Assembly: GCA_049841155.1 (NCBI GenBank)
Contig: JASGHI010000003.1
Location: forward strand, 868,001 to 932,000
Length of the DNA: 64,000 nucleotides
Source of the DNA: ZC4RG30 sp049841155
Lineage (GTDB): Bacteria; Pseudomonadota; Gammaproteobacteria; Steroidobacterales; Steroidobacteraceae
Direction of reading: 5' to 3'
Shown: positions 25,199-34,024 of the stretch, piece by piece
Layout of the letters: every line of letters starts with the position of its first letter
Position numbering within the stretch: the first letter of the stretch is position 1
Notes under the pieces: generated by a model
What the model was told of the DNA's origin: nothing
Database searches by the model: none
The model's input: only the letters and a program-made list of their open reading frames with translations
Position numbers and translations under genes: made by a program

Positions 25199-26400
25199 CC
25201 CGCGGAGTCAGGACCCGCTCCGGCGGCTGAATGCAGTTTGAGGACGGCGAGCGTTGCGGCCGCAAAAAAGGCGCCCGCCAGGAAAGTCAGCGGCGCACCC
25301 ATGCGATCCCACAGCAGTCCCGCAACCACGCTCGCTGCCAGCATCGCGATGCCACTCGCCAGATTGAAGAAGCCGAAGGCGGTGCCGCGAAGGTCGGTCG
25401 GGGCCGTGTCGGCCACCATGCGCGCCAGCAGACCCTGGGTAATCCCCATGTGCAGGCCCCACAGCGCCACGCCGATGAACACGATGCTCCAGTTGCCGGC
25501 GGCGGCGAGCACCAGGTCCGCGGCAATGAGCACGCCCAGACCGATGGCGAGCATTCGAGTGTGGCTCATGTTGTCGGAAAGGCGCCCGAAGGGATAGGCC
25601 GAAATGGCGAAGACCAGGTTCATGCCCACCATGACCAGAGGAACAAGTGCCAGGGGCACTCCGCTCTGCTGCGCACGCAGCACCAGAAACGCTTCGCTGA
25701 AACGGGCCAGCGTGAACACGCCGCCGACCCCCACCACCCGCCAGTAGGAAGCCGGGAGCCGGCGCAGATTCTCCCGCCGGATCGGATTGGAGCGGCGCGC
25801 GGACTGCGCCTGCGCCGGCTCACGCAGCCCGAAGGCCAGCAGCGCGACCGCCAGCACACCGGGAACGACGGCCACCCAGAACACTGCCCTGAAATCATTG
25901 GCCCAGAGCAGCATCAGCGCGACAGCCAGCAAGGGCCCGAAAAAGGCACCCACCGTATCCAGTGCCTGGCGCAAGCCGAAGGCTGCGCCGCGTATCGCCG
26001 GCGGCGTCAGGTCGGCCAGCAGAGCGTCACGCGGCGCCCCGCGTATGCCCTTGCCCACGCGATCCGACAGCCGGGCTGCAAGCACGACGCTCATCGACGG
26101 AGCCGCGGCGAACAGCGGCTTGGTCAGGGCGCCGAGTGCGTACCCACATACCGTCAGCCACTTGCGCTTGCCGATGCAATCGCTCAGCACACCAGAGAAA
26201 ATCTTGACGATGAGCGCGGTGGCTTCGGCCAGCCCTTCGACCAGACCCACGACCAGTGCACTGGCACCAAGAGTGGTGACCATGAACAGCGGCAGCAGAC
26301 TGTGGATCATCTCCGACGAGACATCCATCAGCAGGCTGACGAAACCCAGAACCCACACACCGGCGGGAATCTGCTGCAAGGCGGATTTGCGGACGGTCAT
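25195..26400 (-). CDS. MFS transporter, 12-TM
   Basis: A 401-residue inner-membrane transporter. The motif between helices 2 and 3 reads GVLSDCIGKRKW (MFS signature A), and DRVGKGIRGAPRDALLADLTPP lies in the segment after helix 4. The N-terminal part (MDVSSEMIHSLLPLFMVTTLGAS) is typical of a group often annotated only as MFS_1 and sometimes found near metal-efflux genes. ATG 26400 begins just before the first helix; the longer frame adds 32 residues with no features. Its 3' end overlaps the protease gene by four bases, convergently, and it is divergent from the RND operon. Substrate not known; a multidrug or metal role is possible. Confidence 0.8.
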   Translation of the reverse strand: MTVRKSALQQIPAGVWVLGFVSLLMDVSSEMIHSLLPLFMVTTLGASALVVGLVEGLAEATALIVKIFSGVLSDCIGKRKWLTVCGYALGALTKPLFAAAPSMSVVLAARLSDRVGKGIRGAPRDALLADLTPPAIRGAAFGLRQALDTVGAFFGPLLAVALMLLWANDFRAVFWVAVVPGVLAVALLAFGLREPAQAQSARRSNPIRRENLRRLPASYWRVVGVGGVFTLARFSEAFLVLRAQQSGVPLALVPLVMVGMNLVFAISAYPFGRLSDNMSHTRMLAIGLGVLIAADLVLAAAGNWSIVFIGVALWGLHMGITQGLLARMVADTAPTDLRGTAFGFFNLASGIAMLAASVVAGLLWDRMGAPLTFLAGAFFAAATLAVLKLHSAAGAGPDSAG

Positions 26401-26558
26401 CGGCAATGAAAGTCGGGATTGCAGATCCAGTGTCGATGACGGCAGTGGATCATAGCGTACCGGCCGACCGGATCGGACCGGCCGCGGAGGATCCACCTTA
26501 CGAAATGGTATAGCGCCGCGGGCTCACCGAGACGCGGGCATCGGCTATGGTCACCGCC

Positions 26559-27539
26559 ATGCGCAATGTATCCCTGCTGCTTGTCCCACTCGCGCTCGCA
26601 GCGTGCAGCCGTGAGCCGAGTCCTGCCGCCGATCATCCCGCGGCCAGCGAAGTCATCGCCAGCGAAACCGAGCTGCTGCGCCTCACGCTCAACGACGAAG
26701 CGCAGCAGCGGCTGGGCATCGAAACCACCGCGGTCACTGCCGGCTCATTGAATGCAGTCCGGCAGGTCGCCGGCGAGATCGTGGTGCCACCGACCAGCGC
26801 CGGCGGTATTCCCACCGGCTCGAAGACGGACTTGCAGCAGATCGGCGCTCTGCAGGCTGCAGCCGACAGCGAGCTGGCCCGCGCCGAGGCCCAGGCCCGG
26901 CTGGCCAGCACCGTGCTGGAGCGTGCAGAGGGGCTGGTGAATGCAGAGGCCGGCAGCATCCGGGCAAGGGATGAAGCGGCAGCCGCACTGGCCAGCGCGC
27001 AGGCTGCCCTCACGGCAGCACGCGAACAGCGGCGGCTGCTGGGCCCTTCAGTCTCCACGATGAACCAGCAGGCCATGCTGTGGGTGCGCGTCTCCGTGTA
27101 CGCCGGCGATCTGGATGTCGTGCAGCGCAATGCGAACGCCACCGTGCGGACGCTGGGTGCAGCGGGGGCGCCGCGCGAGGCCAGGCCGGTGCAGGCGCCG
27201 CCCTCTGCCAACAATGTCGCCGGCACCATCGACCTCTTCTATGCCGTGCCGAACACCGACCGCGCCTTGCGCGTCGGCCAGCGCGTGGCCGTGGATCTGC
27301 CGCTCGGCACCCGTACCTCGGGGTTGTCCGTACCCCGTTCGGCCATCGTGCGGGACATCTATGGCGGTGAGTGGGTGTACGTCCAGACCGCGCCCCGCAC
27401 CTACGTGCGGCAGCGGATCGAAGTGGCCGCAGAACGGGAGGGTCTCGCCCTCCTGGAACGGGGCCTGGCGGAAGGCGTGCAGGTCGTCACGGCCGGAGCG
27501 GCGGAATTGTTCGGTACCGAGTTCGGCGCGGCGCACTGA
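26559..27539 (+). CDS. RND efflux periplasmic adaptor lipoprotein, apparently missing the lipoyl domain halves
   Basis: A 326-residue membrane-fusion protein of a heavy-metal-type RND pump. A lipoprotein signal ends LALAAC (Cys14 from ATG 26559). A coiled-coil hairpin runs through about residues 90-165 (ADSELARAEAQARLAST and AAAALASAQAALTAAREQ), followed by a beta-barrel domain (AMLWVRVSVYAGDL, ALRVGQRVAVDLPLG) and a membrane-proximal domain ending EGVQVVTAGAAELFG. What is odd is the lipoyl domain: the usual G..V..G..L half before the hairpin is reduced to GEIVVPPTSAGGIPTG, and the matching half after it (RAP.DG.V.....G..V) is absent. The pump gene follows in a one-base overlap (TGATG). Confidence 0.82.
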   Translation: MRNVSLLLVPLALAACSREPSPAADHPAASEVIASETELLRLTLNDEAQQRLGIETTAVTAGSLNAVRQVAGEIVVPPTSAGGIPTGSKTDLQQIGALQAAADSELARAEAQARLASTVLERAEGLVNAEAGSIRARDEAAAALASAQAALTAAREQRRLLGPSVSTMNQQAMLWVRVSVYAGDLDVVQRNANATVRTLGAAGAPREARPVQAPPSANNVAGTIDLFYAVPNTDRALRVGQRVAVDLPLGTRTSGLSVPRSAIVRDIYGGEWVYVQTAPRTYVRQRIEVAAEREGLALLERGLAEGVQVVTAGAAELFGTEFGAAH

Positions 27540-30500
27540 TGCTTGCCGCAATCGTCCGCTTCGCCCTTTCGCAGCGGGTGCTGGTACTGGCCCTGGCCGC
27601 CCTCATGCTCGTGCTGGGGCTGCGCGCGGGCAGCAATGTTCCCGTGGATGTGTTCCCCGAATTCGCGCCTCCGATGGTGGAGATACAGACCGAGGCGCCG
27701 GGCCTGTCCACCGAGGAAGTGGAAAGCCTGATCACCGTGCCTCTGGAAACCGCGGTGAACGGCGTGCCGGATCTGGCGACGCTGCGTTCGAAGTCGGTGC
27801 TGGGACTCTCGTCGGTGCAGATCCTGTTCGAGCGGGGCACCGACCTGATGCGGGCGCGCCAGATGGTGGGCGAACGCGTGGCCCAGGTCCAGCCGCGGCT
27901 GCCGCTGGCGGCCCGCCAGCCGGTGGTGATGCCGCCGCTGTCCTCGACCAGCCGCGCGATGAAGATAGGCTTGTCCTCGCCCACGCTCGACGCGATGCAG
28001 CTCTCCGAGCTGGTGCGCTGGACCATCCGGCCGCGGCTGATGGCCGTGCCCGGCGTTGCCAATGTGGCGGTGTGGGGGCAACGCGACCGGCAGCTGCAGG
28101 TGCTCGTCGATCCCGAGCGGCTGCGCGCCGCCGGCGTCACGCTGGCAGAAGTGCGCGCCGCAGCCGGCAATGCCGTGCTGGTGGGCGGCGGCGGATTCAT
28201 CGACACGCCCAACCAGCGCCTGAGCGTGCAGCAGGCGGGAGTCGTCGGCAGCGCCGCGGACCTCGCGCGGGCCGTGATCAGACACAGCGGCGACGCTGCG
28301 ATCCGCCTGGGAGACGTCGCGGACGTGACGGAGGGGTACGCTCCGCCGATCGGCAACGCCATCATCGACGATGGCCCCGGCATCATGCTGATCGTCGAGA
28401 AGCAGCCTACCGCCAACACACTGGCTCTTACCCATGCGGTGGAAGCCGCCGTCGCGCAGCTGCGGCCGGGCCTCGGTGACGTCAAGGTGGATACGACCAT
28501 CTTCCGTCCGGCGACTTTCATAGAGCGCTCCATCGACAACCTCACGCGCGCATTGCTCGTCGGCTGCCTGCTGGTCGCCATCGTGCTGTTCGTGTTCACG
28601 CGCAATGTGCGCCAGGCGGCCATCAGCCTCATCGCGATACCGCTGTCGCTGCTGGGAGCGGGCCTGGTGCTGCTGTGGAGCGGCGCCACCATCAACGTGA
28701 TGGTGATCGCGGGCCTGGTCATCGCACTGGGCGAGATCGTCGACGATGCCATCATCGACGTGGAGAACATTGCGCGCCGCCTGCGCCTGAACGGCGAATC
28801 CGGCGACCCGAAACCGCCTTTGAAGGTGGTGCTGGCCGCCTCGCTGGAAGTGCGCTCCGCGGTGGTGCTGGCGTCGCTGATCGTCATGCTGGTGTTCCTG
28901 CCCATTTTCTTCCTCGGCGGCCTGGCCGGAACCTTCTTCCGGCCGCTGGCGCTGGCCTATGTGCTGGCCATCGGCACATCGCTGCTGATCGCGCTGAGCG
29001 TCACGCCGGCTCTGTGCCTGGTGCTGCTGCCCGCGTCGGCACTGAAAGAGGAGCAACGCGAGACGCGGCTGGTGGCATGGCTCAAGGCACGCTACATCAA
29101 GGTGCTGCCACGGTTCATCGAACGGCCGCGCCTTGCGATGGGCATCGTCGCGGGGGGATTGCTCCTCGCCGGCATCGGCTATGCAAGCTTCAAGGACCAG
29201 TTCCTGCCGGACTTCCGCGAGACCGATTTCCTCATGCACTTCGTCGAGAAGCCCGGAACGTCCATCGAGGCGATGGACCGCATCACGATCCGCGCCTCGC
29301 AGGAGCTGCGCAGCATCCCCGGCGTACGCAACTTCGGCGCGCACATCGGGCGCGCCGAGGCAGCCGACGAAGTCGTCGGACCGAACTTCACCGAACTGTG
29401 GATCAGTCTCGACGAGAAGGCCGACTACGATGCGTCGCTGGCACGGATCAAGCAGGTGATCGCGGGATATCCCGGACTGTTCCGCGACGTGCTCACCTAC
29501 CTGCGCGAACGCATCAAGGAAGTGCTGACGGGAGCCGGCGCCACCGTGGTGGTGCGCATCTTCGGACCGGAACAGAACGAACTGCGCGCGGCGGGGCAGC
29601 GCGTGCGCGAAGCCGTGTCCGCAATCCCCGGCGTTGCCGACCTCAAGGTGGAAAGCCAGGTGCTGGTACCGCAGATCCGCATCCGTCCCCGGCCCGCGGA
29701 GCTGGAGCGCCTGGGCCTGTCCGCCGGCGAGCTGCGCGCCCAGGCCCAGATGCTGGTCGCGCAGCAGAAGGTCGGCGAGATCTACCGCGACCAGAAATCC
29801 TTCGAGGTCGCGGTCTGGGGCGTTCCCGAAGTGCGCAACAACCTGCACGCGCTGCAGGATCTGCTCATCGATACCGCCCATGGCGCCCCGGTGCGTCTCA
29901 GGGACGTGGCGGAAGTCGAGGTCGTTCCGGCGCCCAACGAGATCAAGCGCGAGAACAGCCAGCGGCGGCTGGATGTCACGCTCAATGTCAGCGGCGCCGA
30001 TCTGGGTAGCGTGGCGCGCCAGGTCGAGGCAGCGGTGGGCAAGGTGCCCTTCGCCGCCGGATACCATCCGGAAGTGCTGGGCGAATATGCGGCACTCAAG
30101 GAATCGCGCAACCGCCTGTGGACCGTCGGCGCGCTGTGCCTCGTCGGTGTGCTGCTGCTGGTGTGGATGGAGTTCCAGTCGGCCACGATCACGACGCTGG
30201 TTGGCGCGAGCCTGCCTTTCGTGCTGGTGGGCGGCGTGGTCGCCGTGCTGCTCTCCGGCGGCGTGCTGTCGCTGGGTTCGCTGGTCGGCTTCGTGACCGT
30301 GATCGGCATCGCGGCGCGCAACGGCATCATGCTGCTATCGCACTACCAGCACCTGGAGCATCAGGAAGGGGTACCCTTCGGCCCGGGATTGATCCTGCGC
30401 GGCGCCGCCGAGCGCCTGGTGCCGATCACGATGACCGCCACCTGCGCCGGCCTCGCGCTGGTGCCGCTCATCGTCGCCGGCAATGCGCCGGGCCATGAGA

Positions 30501-30637
30501 TCGAACACCCGATGGCCCTGGTCATCCTGGGCGGCCTCGTATCCTCCACCCTGCTGAACCTGTTCCTGATGCCGGCACTGTATGCGCACTTCGGTGACAG
30601 ACGATCGGCGGCCAGCCATCAGGCGGTGACACCATGA
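27539..30637 (+). CDS. CusA/CzcA-family heavy-metal RND efflux pump
   Basis: A 1032-residue inner-membrane proton-driven pump. The N-terminal helix is followed by DVFPEFAPPMVEIQTEAPGL, the periplasmic pore domains and a helix block at about 335-530; in helix 4 the proton-relay motif reads GEIVDDAIIDVEN. This has the acidic residues of metal RND pumps but is not the DGAVV of CzcA nor the DAAIV of CusA, so the metal cannot be named. A second half repeats the architecture after about 540 (GYASFKDQFLPDF) and ends with a standard C-terminal helix. Adaptor and outer-membrane factor flank it with overlapping codons, and a two-component system follows, all consistent with one metal-induced operon. 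Confidence 0.9.
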   Translation: MLAAIVRFALSQRVLVLALAALMLVLGLRAGSNVPVDVFPEFAPPMVEIQTEAPGLSTEEVESLITVPLETAVNGVPDLATLRSKSVLGLSSVQILFERGTDLMRARQMVGERVAQVQPRLPLAARQPVVMPPLSSTSRAMKIGLSSPTLDAMQLSELVRWTIRPRLMAVPGVANVAVWGQRDRQLQVLVDPERLRAAGVTLAEVRAAAGNAVLVGGGGFIDTPNQRLSVQQAGVVGSAADLARAVIRHSGDAAIRLGDVADVTEGYAPPIGNAIIDDGPGIMLIVEKQPTANTLALTHAVEAAVAQLRPGLGDVKVDTTIFRPATFIERSIDNLTRALLVGCLLVAIVLFVFTRNVRQAAISLIAIPLSLLGAGLVLLWSGATINVMVIAGLVIALGEIVDDAIIDVENIARRLRLNGESGDPKPPLKVVLAASLEVRSAVVLASLIVMLVFLPIFFLGGLAGTFFRPLALAYVLAIGTSLLIALSVTPALCLVLLPASALKEEQRETRLVAWLKARYIKVLPRFIERPRLAMGIVAGGLLLAGIGYASFKDQFLPDFRETDFLMHFVEKPGTSIEAMDRITIRASQELRSIPGVRNFGAHIGRAEAADEVVGPNFTELWISLDEKADYDASLARIKQVIAGYPGLFRDVLTYLRERIKEVLTGAGATVVVRIFGPEQNELRAAGQRVREAVSAIPGVADLKVESQVLVPQIRIRPRPAELERLGLSAGELRAQAQMLVAQQKVGEIYRDQKSFEVAVWGVPEVRNNLHALQDLLIDTAHGAPVRLRDVAEVEVVPAPNEIKRENSQRRLDVTLNVSGADLGSVARQVEAAVGKVPFAAGYHPEVLGEYAALKESRNRLWTVGALCLVGVLLLVWMEFQSATITTLVGASLPFVLVGGVVAVLLSGGVLSLGSLVGFVTVIGIAARNGIMLLSHYQHLEHQEGVPFGPGLILRGAAERLVPITMTATCAGLALVPLIVAGNAPGHEIEHPMALVILGGLVSSTLLNLFLMPALYAHFGDRRSAASHQAVTP

Positions 30638-32010
30638 TGTGCCGCAGATTGCCGGCCATTGCACTGCTTGCGCTGGCCGGCTGTGCCGTCCCGACTCAGC
30701 AGCCCGATCCGGCGCTGTTGCAGCGGGCCTCGGCACCGTTCACGGCGCAGGGCACAGCGACCCGCATGGAGCCGGCTCCCGACTGGTGGCGCCTGTATTA
30801 CGCGCCGGAACTCGATGCACTGGTGGCGGCCAGCCTCGCTGCCAACGCCGACCTGCGCGTGGCCTTTGCCAATCTGGATTCCGCCCGCGCCGCGCTCGCC
30901 GGTGCCCGCATGAGCCGGCTGCCGCAGACCACTATAGAGAGCGGCCTACTGGTCGACCATACCAGCACCCAACCCAGCGCCTCGGCGATCCCCTCCACCG
31001 ACTGGGACATCGCGCTCACCGCCAGCTGGGATCTGGACTTGTTCGGGCGGCTGCGAAAAGCAGCCCTGGCCGCGCGCGCGGACAGCGAAGCCCAGCGGGC
31101 CGCGCTGGATGGCGCAAAAGTGGCCGTGGCGGCCGACACGGTGCAGGCATACTTCGACCTGTGCGGCGCCCAGCATGCGCTCGTGCAGGCCACTGAAGCT
31201 GCCACGGCCGCCGAACGCCTCGTGGCACTGGTGCGCGAACAGCTGGTTGCAGGAGAAGTCTCGGCACTGGAGCTCTCCCAGGCCGCGACACTGGCCGCAT
31301 CGAACCGTGCGGCAATCACCCCCTTCGAAGCCCAAAGCACCAATGCCCTCTTCCGTCTGGCAACGCTCCAGGGGCGCACACCGGCCGAAGGGCCCGTGCC
31401 GGTTCCGACCTGCACGGCGCCGCCCCGGCTCTCGACACCGCTGCCGGTCGGTGACGGCATGGCGCTGCTGCTGCGCCGGCCGGATATCCGCGAAGCCGAC
31501 CGGCGCCTGGCTGCCGCCGCAGCGCGGGTGGGCGTCGCCAGAGCCGACCTGTATCCGCGGGTCAGTCTGGGTGGTGCTGCGGGGTTGATCGCCCGGTCCT
31601 TCGACACGGCCGTGACCCCCTTGCTGACATGGGCGTTCCCCAACGCAGCACCCGCAAGGTCCAGGCTCGAACAGGCCCGAGCAGGTGAACGTGCGGCGCT
31701 GGCAGGCTGGGACGCGGCTGTCCTCAAGGCACTGCGCGAGGTGGAGACCGCGCTGTCGGCCTATGATGTAGAGATGCGCAGAAACCATGAATTGCTGACT
31801 GCCGAAGCGCAGGCCGGACAATATGCGCGCCGCGCCGAAGCGCGTGTGCGGCTTGGCGATGCCGCGGGGCTTGTCGGCGTCGACGCCCAGCGCACGCTTG
31901 CCACGACCCGCCTGCAACGTGTGCAGAGCGATCTGGCGATTGGACAGATCCAGGTGGCGCTGTTCCGCGCACTCGGCGGCGGCTGGAATCAGGGACCTGA
32001 CCCCCGATAG
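30634..32010 (+). CDS. NodT-family RND outer-membrane factor lipoprotein
   Basis: A 458-residue outer-membrane channel protein of the TolC superfamily with a lipoprotein signal ending LALAGC (Cys17). The internal duplication is visible: two stretches of long helices (NLDSARAALAGARMSRLP and, in the second half, ADRRLAAAAARVGVARADLYPRVSLG), the latter being the family signature near the second strand pair. It begins within the last codons of the pump gene (ATGA overlap) and ends eight bases before the response regulator gene. It should complete the tripartite exit duct for the RND pump upstream. Confidence 0.9.
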   Translation: MMCRRLPAIALLALAGCAVPTQQPDPALLQRASAPFTAQGTATRMEPAPDWWRLYYAPELDALVAASLAANADLRVAFANLDSARAALAGARMSRLPQTTIESGLLVDHTSTQPSASAIPSTDWDIALTASWDLDLFGRLRKAALAARADSEAQRAALDGAKVAVAADTVQAYFDLCGAQHALVQATEAATAAERLVALVREQLVAGEVSALELSQAATLAASNRAAITPFEAQSTNALFRLATLQGRTPAEGPVPVPTCTAPPRLSTPLPVGDGMALLLRRPDIREADRRLAAAAARVGVARADLYPRVSLGGAAGLIARSFDTAVTPLLTWAFPNAAPARSRLEQARAGERAALAGWDAAVLKALREVETALSAYDVEMRRNHELLTAEAQAGQYARRAEARVRLGDAAGLVGVDAQRTLATTRLQRVQSDLAIGQIQVALFRALGGGWNQGPDPR

Positions 32011-32018
32011 CCACGTCC

Positions 32019-32693
32019 ATGAGGATACTGGTCGTCGAGGACGACGCGGATACTGGCCTCTTCATCGCGCAGGGACTGCGCAAGCTGGGCCACGAAGTGA
32101 TCGTCTGCAACAATGGCCGCTCCGGCCTCGAGAAAGCCAGGCGCGGCGACATCGACATACTCATCGTCGACCGCATGCTGCCGGAGCTGGATGGACTGTC
32201 CCTCGTGCGCAGCCTGCGCGGCGAGAACACCACCACCCCCATTCTCATGCTCACCGCGGTCGGCGGCATCGCCGACCGAGTGGAGGGGCTGGATGCCGGA
32301 ACCGACGACTACCTCGTAAAACCCTTCGCGCTCTCCGAGCTGACGGCCCGCATCCATGCACTCGCGCGCCGCACTTGCGGACGGGCCGATCCGCACCGGC
32401 TGATCCTGGGCGACATCGTGCTGGACCTGCACCGGCGGACAGTGGAACGCTCCGGGCGGCGCATACTGCTGCAGCCGCGCGAGTTCGACCTGCTGGCAGA
32501 GCTGATGCGCAACCCGCACCGCGTGATGACGCGCACGATGCTGCTGGAGCGGATCTGGGATTTCGACTTCGACCCCAAGACCAATCTGGTCGAGACGCAC
32601 GTGAGCCGGCTGCGCGCCAAGCTCAACGAGGGCTTCGAACACGACGTCATCGAAACGGTGCGCGGCGCCGGCTACATCATGCGGGCGGAATGA
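32019..32693 (+). CDS. OmpR/PhoB-family response regulator (CusR/CzcR-like)
   Basis: A 224-residue transcription factor. Receiver domain with the acidic pair in VVEDDADT, the phosphorylated Asp51 (ILIVDRMLP), Thr79 (MLTA) and Lys101 (YLVKPFA). The C-terminal winged helix includes LLQPREFDLLAELMRNPHRVMTR and ends ETVRGAGYIMR. It is co-transcribed with the RND genes upstream, and the kinase gene overlaps its end by four bases, so it most likely activates this efflux operon in response to a metal or envelope signal. Because eptA lies just beyond, it could also act there, as PmrA-type regulators do, but no site was identified. Confidence 0.9.
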   Translation: MRILVVEDDADTGLFIAQGLRKLGHEVIVCNNGRSGLEKARRGDIDILIVDRMLPELDGLSLVRSLRGENTTTPILMLTAVGGIADRVEGLDAGTDDYLVKPFALSELTARIHALARRTCGRADPHRLILGDIVLDLHRRTVERSGRRILLQPREFDLLAELMRNPHRVMTRTMLLERIWDFDFDPKTNLVETHVSRLRAKLNEGFEHDVIETVRGAGYIMRAE

Positions 32694-34024
32694 TGCTCCG
32701 GCGCATGTGGCGCTCCACTTCGGGGCTGGTGGCGATCGTGGCCATGGGATTCACCGTGGCGACGCTCGGCATAGGAATAGCCGCCTACGGAATCACGCAC
32801 GAGGCGCTCGAAGAGCAGCTGGATCACCGGATTGCCAACGAGACGGCCGCCCTCCTCGGAGCCAGACCGGCTGGCATCGCCGACCTCGCCGCAGAGGTGC
32901 GGCGGCGCGACTCGGCACGATCGACGGCAAGCCTCGAATACCTGCTGATCGATACAGCAGGCAGCAGGCTTGCCGGTTCGATGATACCGGACAGCGCCAT
33001 CACCGAAGGGTACGAGGAATTCTTCCGCTACCATCGTTCCGGCAAGCGCGGCGTCGCGCAGGCACTGGCCACCCCGGTCCCAGGCGGCACGCTCGTCGTC
33101 GCGGCGGACCGCGACGACCTGACCGAGATCGACCGCATGCTGGCAACACTGTTCACGGGAGCGTTGATCGCCATGCTGATCACCGGCATCGGTTCCGCGA
33201 CCCTGATCGGCCTAGCAACGCGGCGGCGGTTCAGGCGCATCGAGACCACGGCCCGCGCCATCATGGCCGGAGAGTTCGCACGGCGGGTTCCGCGCGATGG
33301 ATCGGGCAGCGAGTTCGATCGTCTTGCCGGCGTGCTCAACCAGATGCTCGAGCGCATCGAAGGGCTGCTGGAAAATCTCCGTGAAGTATCCAGTGACGTC
33401 GCCCACGATCTGCGCACGCCGCTCACGCGGCTGTACCACAGCCTGGACAGGGCCCTGCTCGATTCCGCGCCGGAATCGCGGATCGCGAGGATCGACGAAG
33501 CGAGGACCCAGGCGGCCGAACTGCTCGAACTCTTCTCGGCGATCCTGCGCATATCCGAGATCGAGAGCCTGTCCGAACGCCTGCCCCGCCAGGAGCTGAA
33601 CCTCTCGGAACTCGTCGAGCAGATGGCGGACAGCTACCGGCCCGACATGGAGGACAGCGGCCATCTGCTGCGCAGCGAGGTGGAGCCGGGGCTGAGCGTG
33701 AGCGCAGACCGGCGGCTGCTCAGCCAGGCCATCGCCAACCTGCTCGACAACACCCTGCGGCATACGCCGCCCGGTACTGCGATCACGCTGCGGGCACAGC
33801 GCGCCGGCGCAGCCACACGCATCGTGGTCGAGGACGATGGGCCGGGAGTGGATGCGGCGGAACTGGAACGCCTGTTCCGCCGCTTCACGCGCTCCGAGCG
33901 CTCGCGCTCCACACCGGGCCACGGCCTGGGCCTGGCACTGGTTGCGGCGGTGGCTGCCGCGCATGGCGGCAGGACCTGGGCGGACAGCAGCGGCGGGTTC
34001 CGCGTGGTGATCGAGCTTCCCTAA
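32690..34024 (+). CDS. sensor histidine kinase, partner of the regulator at 32019
   Basis: A 444-residue inner-membrane kinase. Two membrane helices (about 11-33 and 154-176) enclose a periplasmic sensor of about 120 residues with no recognisable metal motif. HAMP follows (RRRFRRIETTARAIMAGEFARRV), then the HisKA helix with the phospho-acceptor His239 in SSDVAHDLRTPLTRL, and the ATPase with the N box (IANLLDNTLRH), DDGPGV and GHGLGLALV. ATG 32690 overlaps the end of the regulator gene. The gene ends in a four-base convergent overlap with eptA. Confidence 0.92.
   Translation: MMLRRMWRSTSGLVAIVAMGFTVATLGIGIAAYGITHEALEEQLDHRIANETAALLGARPAGIADLAAEVRRRDSARSTASLEYLLIDTAGSRLAGSMIPDSAITEGYEEFFRYHRSGKRGVAQALATPVPGGTLVVAADRDDLTEIDRMLATLFTGALIAMLITGIGSATLIGLATRRRFRRIETTARAIMAGEFARRVPRDGSGSEFDRLAGVLNQMLERIEGLLENLREVSSDVAHDLRTPLTRLYHSLDRALLDSAPESRIARIDEARTQAAELLELFSAILRISEIESLSERLPRQELNLSELVEQMADSYRPDMEDSGHLLRSEVEPGLSVSADRRLLSQAIANLLDNTLRHTPPGTAITLRAQRAGAATRIVVEDDGPGVDAAELERLFRRFTRSERSRSTPGHGLGLALVAAVAAAHGGRTWADSSGGFRVVIELP

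Noticed and set aside
27401..30067. Long open frame antisense to the RND pump gene
   Set aside because: It has no signal, family motif or plausible composition and simply mirrors the codon pattern of a GC-rich gene. The sense frame has full RND architecture.
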